Assembly (NCBI GenBank): GCA_963546405.1
Contig: CAUUNL010000049.1
Span: 1-12,416 of the forward strand
Direction of reading: 5' to 3'
Source of the DNA: Abiotrophia defectiva_A
GTDB lineage: Bacteria; Bacillota; Bacilli; Lactobacillales; Aerococcaceae
Length of the DNA stretch: 12,416 nucleotides
Shown here: in pieces, positions 1 through 5,472 of the stretch
Layout of the letters: each line of letters starts with the position of its first letter
Position numbering within the stretch: position 1 is the stretch's first letter
The notes under the pieces: generated by a model
Told to the model about the DNA's origin: nothing
The model's input: the letters and a program-made list of their open reading frames with translations, nothing else
The model's database searches: none
Program-made: the position numbers and the translations under genes

Positions 1-127
1 GCTTGTTTTTTACCCAGCTTGTCTGCTGCCGAATTGTTGGTTGTTCATCAAGTTTCCTCGATGACCCTCACATTCTTGGTGTGTCTTTGTTTAGTTTTCA
101 ATGTGCTTGTTGCCACCACGTGACAAC
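1..127 (-). ncRNA. Leader of a putative rRNA operon, 5' part (runs off the left edge)
   Basis: Read on the minus strand, this stretch follows two strong tandem promoters and contains a boxA-like element (85-102, ATTGAAAACTAAACAAAG). That closely resembles the antitermination element in Bacillus rRNA leaders (CTTTGAAAACTAAACAAG, recalled from B. subtilis rrn operons). The element is enclosed by a 6-bp inverted repeat (CACATT 100-105 / AATGTG 69-74, minus-strand sense). Further downstream, 45-64 folds into an 8-bp stem capped by a GAAA tetraloop. No open reading frame with a ribosome binding site is seen. The 16S gene itself would begin beyond position 1 and is not in the window, so the rRNA assignment rests on promoter type and boxA similarity. 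A leader for a tRNA cluster is the alternative. Confidence 0.72.
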
Positions 128-233
128 TTCTATATATTAGCACAAGCCCCTCTTCCTGTCAACAACTTTTCAGAAGTTTTTTCGAAGTTTTTGCTTGGCC
201 GTTGTCTCAGCGACAACTTCTATATATTAGCAC
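122..233 (-). repeat. 22-bp direct repeat spanning the -10 boxes and starts of the tandem promoters
   Basis: Copies at 122-143 and 212-233 are identical over 22 bp and start 90 bp apart. On the minus strand each begins just upstream of the -10 box and ends a few bases past the predicted start. The sequence outside differs except for the -35 boxes and A-tracts. The conservation therefore tracks promoter function and is not the mark of a mobile element. Confidence 0.85.
134..162 (-). promoter_or_regulatory. Proximal tandem rRNA-type promoter (P2)
   Basis: On the minus strand, a perfect -35 box TTGACA (157-162) lies 17 bp from a -10 box TAATAT (134-139). Six bases after the -10 comes a G at 127, the expected start, which suits the GTP-initiating rRNA promoters known in Bacillus. 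Upstream of the -35 the DNA is rich in A-tracts, like an UP element. From the base before the -10 through the predicted start, 22 bp are identical to the distal promoter 90 bp away. Confidence 0.82.
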
Positions 234-252
234 CATCTTCTGACATTGTCAA
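224..252 (-). promoter_or_regulatory. Distal tandem rRNA-type promoter (P1)
   Basis: On the minus strand, a perfect -35 box TTGACA (247-252) is followed after exactly 17 bp by the -10 box TAATAT (224-229). The predicted +1 is a G at 217, the same geometry as the proximal promoter. Runs of A upstream of the -35 (about 255-290) look like an UP element. Paired strong promoters of this kind are typical of rRNA operons. Confidence 0.82.
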
Positions 253-317
253 AGCTTTTTCGAATGCTTTTGACGTTTTTTTAGAAAATGGTTCGTGTGT
301 TCCTAAGAACATAATGT

Positions 318-347
318 AATATACCATGACTAAGCCCACTAAGTCAA
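318..347 (-). promoter_or_regulatory. Possible third, outermost promoter
   Basis: On the minus strand, TTGACT (342-347) and TATATT (318-323) are separated by 18 bp. Both boxes are close to the sigma-A consensus. They lie upstream of the two duplicated promoters and downstream of the lipoate ligase terminator. The site lacks the identical -10-to-start block shared by the other two, so it may be an unrelated weak promoter or chance. Confidence 0.4.
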
Positions 348-383
348 CACTTTCTAGCCACTTTTCAGTCCTTTTTTTGACCC

Positions 384-440
384 AAAAGAAAAACACTATA
401 TATAGGTTGTATAGCCAAGTGGCTCCCCCTATATATAGTG
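384..440 (-). terminator. Rho-independent terminator of the lipoate ligase operon
   Basis: Perfect 13-bp inverted repeat arms (394-406 and 428-440) begin 6 bp past the lipoate ligase stop codon on the minus strand. A nested inverted repeat (413-417 / 420-424) sits in the loop. The hairpin is followed on the minus strand by TTTTTCTTTT (384-393). The stem is A+T-rich but long. It would insulate the operon from the rRNA-type promoters just downstream. Confidence 0.8.
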
Positions 441-446
441 CTAATT

Positions 447-1454
447 CTAGCCGAAAATTAAGGTCAGAATTTCTTCTGCCGTTACTCGACCAAAATATTT
501 ATTGAAGTCTAAGTTCTCAAACACCTGGTTGACAGCCTCGCGCTCGAAGCGGACGCCTACTAGCGCGTCTTCTACATCGCTAATGTCTCCAAGTCCAAAG
601 AAGTCGCCATAGACTTTAACTTCCTTAATAACCCCTTGCTCCACATTGAAGCGAAAATCGACAAAGCCAAATGGGAACTTCTGACTCATTTGGATAGCAA
701 AAGCCGGCGATTGCCCATAGTTCCACTCCCAATTGCCGAAGCGTTCAGCTTGAATCTCTCGAACTTTAGCCCAATCTGCTTCAGTCAACTTAAATTCTTT
801 GACTTGGTCGCGATTGTCCACGCCAAATATTTCAAGCAAGAGTAAATCACGGAACTCCTCGGTAGTGAGTTTTTGATATTCCGGTGACACATAAGGTTTA
901 ATATTAGTCACGCGGCTGCGCACCGATTTAATGCCCTTTGATTCGAACTTTTCCTTGCGGGGTTTTAGCGCTTTGGTGACCTCGTCTAGATCCGCATCAA
1001 ATAAGATAGTCCCATGAGCGGTCATACGGCCATTCTTGGCATACATGGCATTACCTGAAAACTTCTTGTCATCAATCAGCAGATCATTCCGCCCTTTGAG
1101 CTCTGCTCCTTTTGCTCCCATTTTATGTAGAGCTTCAATTACCGGCTGCGTGAAGCTAGCAAAATCCCGGAAGGAGCCGTCATCGTCTTTAATGAAGCAA
1201 AACGAAAAGTTTCCTCGATCGTGGTAGACGGCGCCTCCGCCGGACATACGGCGAACCACTCGAATTCCTTTTTCTTCTACATAGGCTTGATTCACTTCTT
1301 CAATGGTGTTTTGGTTTCTTCCTACTATAATAGAAGGATCATTGATGTAAAAAAGCAAGATTGGCTCATCGACCAATCGGTTCTCCACCAAATAAGTTTC
1401 TAAAGCAATATTCAGACTTGCATCATAGTTGTTGCCATTATCAACAAAATACAT
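447..1454 (-). CDS. lplA: Lipoate-protein ligase
   Basis: Cytoplasmic enzyme that activates free lipoate with ATP to lipoyl-AMP and attaches it to lysines of lipoyl domains (E2 subunits of 2-oxoacid dehydrogenases, GcvH). The 335-residue length fits the LplA/LplJ family. The lipoate-binding motif RRMSGGGAVYHD is at residues 68-79. The segment around DDKKFSGNAMY carries the expected catalytic lysine (K131), and AHGTILF follows at 146-152. The C-terminal accessory domain occupies about residues 245-335. The start is supported by an AGGGAG site (1463-1468) 8 bp upstream, which overlaps the end of the preceding gene. It is the last gene of an aminopeptidase - MBL hydrolase - ligase operon and is followed by a strong terminator. 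The order MBL hydrolase then ligase matches yhfI-yhfJ(lplJ) of Bacillus subtilis. Which lipoyl substrate it serves cannot be told from sequence. Confidence 0.93.
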   Translation of the reverse strand: MYFVDNGNNYDASLNIALETYLVENRLVDEPILLFYINDPSIIVGRNQNTIEEVNQAYVEEKGIRVVRRMSGGGAVYHDRGNFSFCFIKDDDGSFRDFASFTQPVIEALHKMGAKGAELKGRNDLLIDDKKFSGNAMYAKNGRMTAHGTILFDADLDEVTKALKPRKEKFESKGIKSVRSRVTNIKPYVSPEYQKLTTEEFRDLLLLEIFGVDNRDQVKEFKLTEADWAKVREIQAERFGNWEWNYGQSPAFAIQMSQKFPFGFVDFRFNVEQGVIKEVKVYGDFFGLGDISDVEDALVGVRFEREAVNQVFENLDFNKYFGRVTAEEILTLIFG

Positions 1455-1469
1455 ATTATAGTCTCCCTC

Positions 1470-2213
1470 TTAAAGTGATAAAGTCAGACCCGGCTGACAA
1501 TGAATTAAATTAATATCCGGGTTCAAATCCGCCGCTATTTGTTGGAGGATTAGCGCTTGATCCGCATGAGGTGCCATATGACTGGCTACCAGAGTTTGTA
1601 TATGGGCCTGATTGGCCAACTGCGCCACTTCGCCTGCTGTCATATGAATCTCGTTCCGCCCCCGTTCGTTAGTAAAAGCCGAATCAGCAATCAGTACATG
1701 GGCGCCCTGGCTGAATTCAATTAATTCTGGACACCAACCCGTATCAGCCGTAAAGACTAGGACTTGTCCTGTCTCCAGCTCTTCCAAACGCATAGCATAG
1801 CAAGGCAGTGGATGGACCGTCTGGCAGAAACTTACGCGGAAAGGACCACATTCTAAGACACTATCCGCCCCATAAGTCATCAATTGGCTGGTCTTGTCCT
1901 CAATGGCCAAAGGCGGAAATGCCGATTGGTCATGCAAATAAATAGGCACTGGCGCATGTTTAGCACCTGAAGGTTTCAACATTAATAAATGCTGGATAGT
2001 ACCTAAATCCGCCACGTGATCAGCATGGTCATGGGAAACAATGACAGCATTAAGCTCTAGTACATCTAGATAATTTTCTAAGGCACGCGCAGCACCAGTC
2101 CCTGCATCAAGCAAAATATGATAGGTCCGATCCTGACTCGAAACCACAAAAGCCGTCGTGCCATTGTCTCCTATTGGGTAACCTCCGGCACATCCTAAAC
2201 AATGAATATGCAT
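1470..2213 (-). CDS. YhfI-like metallo-beta-lactamase-fold hydrolase
   Basis: A 247-residue soluble protein of the RNase Z-like / YhfI branch of the metallo-beta-lactamase superfamily. The metal-binding HDHADH motif is at residues 61-66 (H61, H63, D65, H66). Further candidate ligands are H134 in TVHP, D157 in TADTG and H212 in ASHM; H190 in EIHMTAGE is also conserved-looking. The N-terminal LGCAGGYP with following residues fits the usual glycine-rich first strand. Family members include RNases and phosphodiesterases, but the substrate of YhfI-type proteins is not established to my knowledge, so no reaction is assigned. The ribosome binding site GGGGGGAGG lies in the 12-bp gap after the aminopeptidase gene. 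The gap to the ligase is only 15 bp, so the three genes are almost certainly co-transcribed. Conserved linkage to lipoate ligase suggests a shared but unknown role. Confidence 0.87.
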   Translation of the reverse strand: MHIHCLGCAGGYPIGDNGTTAFVVSSQDRTYHILLDAGTGAARALENYLDVLELNAVIVSHDHADHVADLGTIQHLLMLKPSGAKHAPVPIYLHDQSAFPPLAIEDKTSQLMTYGADSVLECGPFRVSFCQTVHPLPCYAMRLEELETGQVLVFTADTGWCPELIEFSQGAHVLIADSAFTNERGRNEIHMTAGEVAQLANQAHIQTLVASHMAPHADQALILQQIAADLNPDINLIHCQPGLTLSL

Positions 2214-2225
2214 ATGTCCTCCCCC

Positions 2226-3308
2226 CTAGACATTGGCCACAATATCGGCAACCGTCTGACTGTTAAGGCGTTTGAGCAAGGCGGTCATCAGCGCCACTGT
2301 ATGTTTGAAGTCATCTTCGTGGATAATCGAAGTATGGGAATGTAAGTAGCGAACCGGAATGGTAATAGCAATAGATGGTACGCCATCAAGACTTTGGTGC
2401 TGTGCCCCAGCATCCGTTCCGCCACCCTTAATGCTGGTGAATTGGAATGGAATACCTTCTTCTTCCGCCACATCGATTACGAAGTCACGCAGACCTTTGT
2501 GAGGAATCATAGACGCATCATAAATTAAAACTTGAGGCCCTTTGCCTAATTCACTGTCTGCTTCTTTAGGTGTCATCCCCGGTGTATCCCCCGCAGTCCC
2601 TGTGTCTAAAGCAAAACTGATAGCAGGATTCAGTTTGTGGGTCGCGCCCTTAGCGCCACGCAAACCAACTTCTTCCTGAACGTTAGCCCCGATAAAGAGC
2701 AGGCTAGCATGACCTTGGCTGGCTGCATATTTTAATACTTCAATCGCAACTGCAACACCGATGCGGTTATCCCAAGCTTTCCCCAAGAGGAAAGGGCCGC
2801 CATTGAGACGACGATATTCGATATAAGGCGTAATCATGTCCCCCGGACGAATACCCCACTCTAGCACTTCTTCCTTAGAAGTCGCTCCTAAATCGACAAA
2901 GACATCCACTATATCTACCGCCACCTTGCGTGCTTCCGCAGGCAGAACATGTGGCGGCTTAGAGCCCGTCACTCCATGAAAGGTTTTACCATCTCGTGTC
3001 GTAACGGTCACTTGCTGGGCCAAAACTACCTGGCTCCACCAACCACCGATCGGCACAAACTTTAAGAAGCCCTTATCCGTAATCTGACTAACCATAAAAC
3101 CCACTTCATCAAAGTGAGCCGCCATCATAATCCGCGGACCGTTGGCGTCCCCAATATGCTCCGCAAATAAGCCACCAAGACCATCTTGAACGTAGCCTTG
3201 CGCATAGGGTGCCGTTTCTTCTTTGAAAAGTTGGCGAACCGCACCTTCATTACCCGCAATCCCATTGACCTCACTCAAGGCACGCAACAAAGTTTCATTG
3301 ATTTCCAT
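2226..3308 (-). CDS. M42-family aminopeptidase (glutamyl aminopeptidase-like)
   Basis: Cytoplasmic di-metal aminopeptidase of family M42 (PepA / YsdC / FrvX group), 360 residues and full length. Visible elements are AHFDEVGF (residues 64-71, with metal ligand H65 and D67), GKAWDNRIG with the bridging D180, QEEVGLRGA with catalytic E212 and metal ligand E213, the D235 ligand in FALDTGTAGD, GGGTDAGAQH (295-304) and RYLHSHTS with H323. These are the complete metal and catalytic set of the family. M42 enzymes assemble as dodecameric tetrahedral particles that trim short peptides after larger proteases. The start is supported by AAGGAA (3313-3318) close upstream. It is the first gene of the operon with the YhfI-like hydrolase and lipoate ligase. 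No convincing terminator separates it from the upstream kinase gene, so read-through is possible. Specificity (acidic or other residues) is uncertain. Confidence 0.9.
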   Translation of the reverse strand: MEINETLLRALSEVNGIAGNEGAVRQLFKEETAPYAQGYVQDGLGGLFAEHIGDANGPRIMMAAHFDEVGFMVSQITDKGFLKFVPIGGWWSQVVLAQQVTVTTRDGKTFHGVTGSKPPHVLPAEARKVAVDIVDVFVDLGATSKEEVLEWGIRPGDMITPYIEYRRLNGGPFLLGKAWDNRIGVAVAIEVLKYAASQGHASLLFIGANVQEEVGLRGAKGATHKLNPAISFALDTGTAGDTPGMTPKEADSELGKGPQVLIYDASMIPHKGLRDFVIDVAEEEGIPFQFTSIKGGGTDAGAQHQSLDGVPSIAITIPVRYLHSHTSIIHEDDFKHTVALMTALLKRLNSQTVADIVANV

Positions 3309-3397
3309 CCTATTCCTTCTTTCTACTATATAATATGTATCGCACTTCCTATTTTAGTACTCTGCCCTAACGACTTCAAGCAGGATTGCTCGCCTAG
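3309..3397 (-). promoter_or_regulatory. Short intergenic region with a weak possible promoter for the aminopeptidase operon
   Basis: On the minus strand this 89-bp gap has an A+T-rich TATTAT-like -10 candidate about 20-30 bp before the aminopeptidase start, but no good -35. No hairpin with a T-run follows the kinase stop codon. Either a weak promoter lies here or the operon is partly read through from the two-component genes. Confidence 0.25.
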
Positions 3398-4642
3398 CTA
3401 GAATCGAATAGTAAATTCTATTTCAGTCTCTGAACGCATGCCGACTTTTAAATGCCAGCCATTACCTTCTGCTACTGCTTGGGCTAAGGACAGGCCCATC
3501 CCACTACCACCTCGGTCGCGTTGGCGTCCCTGGTCTGGCCGGTAGAAACGCTCGAATAAGCGCTCTGCTTGCTCTTGACTCATTTTCTGACAATGATTGG
3601 CCACATACAAGCTCTTGTCAGTTTGTCGCCAGCCAACCTCAATCTCTGTCCCTGCCAGATGATACTGAAGGGCATTTTCGAGTAGAACCTGGCTGACCTG
3701 CTGAAAAGAGGCCCTGTCGATAGTTAACAGAATGCTATCAGGTAAATTCAAGGAAACCTGCGCCTGGTTTGCTTCAAGCAAGCCCTCAAGATCATCCAAC
3801 GCTTGTTTTAACAAGACGACTAAATCCAGAGGCTCTGGATTTAGCGCGACTCGGCCTTCATCATAGCGAGCTAATTGCAGCATCTGCTCCACTAAGGCAT
3901 TTAAGCGTTGGATTTGCCTGCGATTACTTTGGGTCCATTCATTCTTGCATCCTGTCAATTCTAAGACATCGTTATTGGTAGCTAGAACCGCTAAAGGGGT
4001 CTTAATCTCGTGGCTAGCATTACTAATAAATTCCTGTTGACGTTTAATATTGTTAATCAAAGGCCGAATGGCTCTATTAGAAAAGTATCGAAGTAGACCA
4101 TAGACGATGAGTAAGGTCAAAACCAAGATACCCAGCGAAATCATGGCCAAGCGAGTCACCGCCTGAAGTTGGCGACCAGCATCTACAAAGAGCCATTCCT
4201 TTTCTCCTTGCGAATTCGTCCGCTGATAGTAGCGCAGGACGCCAATCCAGCCCCGGTTTTTAGAAGATTTCAAGAGTGAACTGAGCATATTCGCCAAAGT
4301 TTCCTGGTCGTAATCATCCATGTGGTCTAATTGACTGGTAACTAACTCACCATTGGCATCGGTTTTAGCGTAGATATAACGAGCCGTATGAAAATTAGGT
4401 TCCTGATAACTCTGCCAGAGTCTAGCCCAATCAAAGCCTTGATTCTTCGGCAGAGGCGGTCTTTCCTGATTGCCCTGATGCTGATTCTGGCTCTGGTCTA
4501 TTAGGTGACTTGCTTCGCCATCCAAATCTTGGACCGTCTGCCAATAGTTTAGCCCATTCAAACCTAGGAGCAGACACAAGAGCACAGCCGTAAAAGATAG
4601 CATGGCAATCTGAACAAAACGGCCTTGCATCTCTTTAATCAT
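3398..4642 (-). CDS. Membrane sensor histidine kinase (OmpR-type partner)
   Basis: A 414-residue sensor kinase. The first transmembrane helix spans about residues 12-34, an extracellular region of about 130 residues follows, and the second helix is at about 164-186. The cytoplasmic part has the HisKA H-box SNASHEIKTPLAVL with the phospho-accepting H211, the N-box QVLLENALQYH (318-328), an F-box-like RLFERFYRPD (361-370) and the G2 box GGSGMGLSLAQ (378-388). The G1 region reads YVANHCQKM (346-354) where most kinases have a DxGxG motif, so it is degenerate. The extracellular part is rich in Q, N and charged residues and resembles no ligand-binding fold I can name. A GGAGG site supports the start, and the gene overlaps its response regulator by 8 bp, implying translational coupling. 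The stimulus is unknown. Confidence 0.9.
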   Translation of the reverse strand: MIKEMQGRFVQIAMLSFTAVLLCLLLGLNGLNYWQTVQDLDGEASHLIDQSQNQHQGNQERPPLPKNQGFDWARLWQSYQEPNFHTARYIYAKTDANGELVTSQLDHMDDYDQETLANMLSSLLKSSKNRGWIGVLRYYQRTNSQGEKEWLFVDAGRQLQAVTRLAMISLGILVLTLLIVYGLLRYFSNRAIRPLINNIKRQQEFISNASHEIKTPLAVLATNNDVLELTGCKNEWTQSNRRQIQRLNALVEQMLQLARYDEGRVALNPEPLDLVVLLKQALDDLEGLLEANQAQVSLNLPDSILLTIDRASFQQVSQVLLENALQYHLAGTEIEVGWRQTDKSLYVANHCQKMSQEQAERLFERFYRPDQGRQRDRGGSGMGLSLAQAVAEGNGWHLKVGMRSETEIEFTIRF

Positions 4643-5312
4643 GCGCCACCTCCAGCTGATACCCCAGGCCTCGCGAGGCTTTAATCGTCACTTTAGATCC
4701 CAGCTGCTGTAATTTTTTGCGTAAAGATGAAATATTGACCCAGACTACATTAATCTCGGCATCAGAATCTAAGCCCCATATTCTTTCCATGATTAAATCA
4801 GTGGACAGAACCTGTTGCTGATTCAGCATGAACATCTCCATCAGTTGAAACTCCCGCTTATTCAAGGCGAGTTCATCCGCTCCTACCGCTAGACCGGCCC
4901 TTTGACGATAGAGGGTTAGATCGCCGCAGCGCAAGTCGTTCTCTACCAAGTTGGCAGGGCGCCGCAACATAGACCGAATACGAGCTAGAAGTTCCTGCAT
5001 ATCAAAGGGCTTAGTTAAATAATCATCCGCCCCTAAGTCAAGACCCTGAACCTTGTCTTCAATTTGGTTTTTAGCCGTTAAAAGCAAGGTCGGCACTTGA
5101 GACCCCTCGCTTCGCAAGGTTTTTAGGACATCGAAGCCTGATTTCTTAGGCATCATGATATCTAAAATTAGGCCATCATACTCCATAGAACGTGCATACA
5201 TGAGGGCTTCTTCTCCATCTGCTACATGATCCACATCATAATGATGATGCTTGAGAATAGCCTGAATCCCCTTGGCTAAATCTAATTCATCTTCTGCTAG
5301 TAACAATCTCAT
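4635..5312 (-). CDS. OmpR/PhoB-family response regulator
   Basis: A 225-residue DNA-binding response regulator. The receiver domain (about 1-115) has the acidic pocket E7/D8, phospho-accepting D51 in LILDIMMPKKSGFD, the switch T79 in LLLTAK and K101 in DDYLTKPFD. The C-terminal winged-helix domain (about 127-220) contains LNKREFQLMEMF, the recognition-helix region INVVWVNISSLRKKL and the wing RGLGYQL. It is full length. The start follows AAGGAGG (5322-5328) by about 9 bp. It is transcribed with the following kinase gene, with which it overlaps. A divergent promoter region shared with the acyl-CoA dehydrogenase gene contains an 11-bp-phased direct repeat that could be its operator. The sequence does not match a named regulon well enough to give a symbol. 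Confidence 0.93.
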   Translation of the reverse strand: MRLLLAEDELDLAKGIQAILKHHHYDVDHVADGEEALMYARSMEYDGLILDIMMPKKSGFDVLKTLRSEGSQVPTLLLTAKNQIEDKVQGLDLGADDYLTKPFDMQELLARIRSMLRRPANLVENDLRCGDLTLYRQRAGLAVGADELALNKREFQLMEMFMLNQQQVLSTDLIMERIWGLDSDAEINVVWVNISSLRKKLQQLGSKVTIKASRGLGYQLEVAHD

Positions 5313-5339
5313 CTTTCTTGCCCTCCTTATGCTAGTCTC

Positions 5340-5348
5340 ATTGTATCA
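5340..5348 (-). promoter_or_regulatory. Extended -10 promoter of the two-component operon
   Basis: On the minus strand TGATACAAT (5340-5348) forms a TG-extended -10 box about 28 bp before the response regulator start codon. The predicted transcript would have a leader of roughly 20 nt containing the AAGGAGG site. No recognisable -35 lies 16-18 bp upstream, which fits either extended -10 recognition or activator dependence. Confidence 0.5.
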
Positions 5349-5370
5349 CATTTACCTCGTCAGTCGCTAT

Positions 5371-5391
5371 TTGCAAGCGTTTAGCAAGGCG
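5371..5391. promoter_or_regulatory. Candidate regulator-binding direct repeat between divergent promoters
   Basis: TTGCAAG (5371-5377) and TAGCAAG (5382-5388) match at 6 of 7 bases and repeat with an 11-bp period. One helical turn between half-sites is the arrangement bound by many OmpR/PhoB-type regulators. The repeat sits where the -35 region of the divergent acyl-CoA dehydrogenase promoter should be. An overlapping imperfect inverted repeat (TCGC..TTGC, 5364-5374 / GCAA.GCGA, 5384-5392) is also present, so a dyad-binding regulator is an alternative reading. Confidence 0.35.
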
Positions 5392-5405
5392 ACACACAGC
5401 AATCA

Positions 5406-5414
5406 TGTTATAAT
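5406..5414 (+). promoter_or_regulatory. Extended -10 promoter of the acyl-CoA dehydrogenase gene
   Basis: TGTTATAAT (5406-5414) is a perfect TG-extended consensus -10 box. No -35 hexamer is found 16-18 bp upstream; that position is occupied by the direct repeat at 5371-5391. The predicted start near 5421 gives a leader of about 50 nt before the start codon at 5473. Confidence 0.65.
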
Positions 5415-5472
5415 AAGGAAGGAAATCAAGCATCCATCTATTTTACTAACTACTTTCCAAGGAGTGTCCGCT

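Noticed and set aside
122..233. Two-copy repeat as a CRISPR or mobile-element remnant
   Set aside because: Only two copies are present, each placed exactly on a -10 box and start site behind a matching TTGACA. Promoter duplication explains it fully.
101..319. 72-codon open frame on the plus strand
   Set aside because: It lies across two strong minus-strand promoters and their start sites, has no ribosome binding site, and its repetitive peptide comes from the duplicated promoter block.
636..845. Plus-strand open frames inside the lipoate ligase, MBL hydrolase and aminopeptidase genes
   Set aside because: They are antisense shadows of well-conserved minus-strand genes and have no ribosome binding sites or recognisable protein features.
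3309..3397. Terminator after the OmpR-type kinase gene
   Set aside because: Only a 4-bp CTGC/GCAG pairing with no T-run is present on the minus strand, too weak to call.
5272..5472. 67-residue N-terminal extension of the acyl-CoA dehydrogenase with a hydrophobic stretch
   Set aside because: It overlaps the divergent regulator gene and both promoters, lacks a ribosome binding site and is not part of the family's normal N-terminus. ATG 5473 has AAGGAG at 8 bp.
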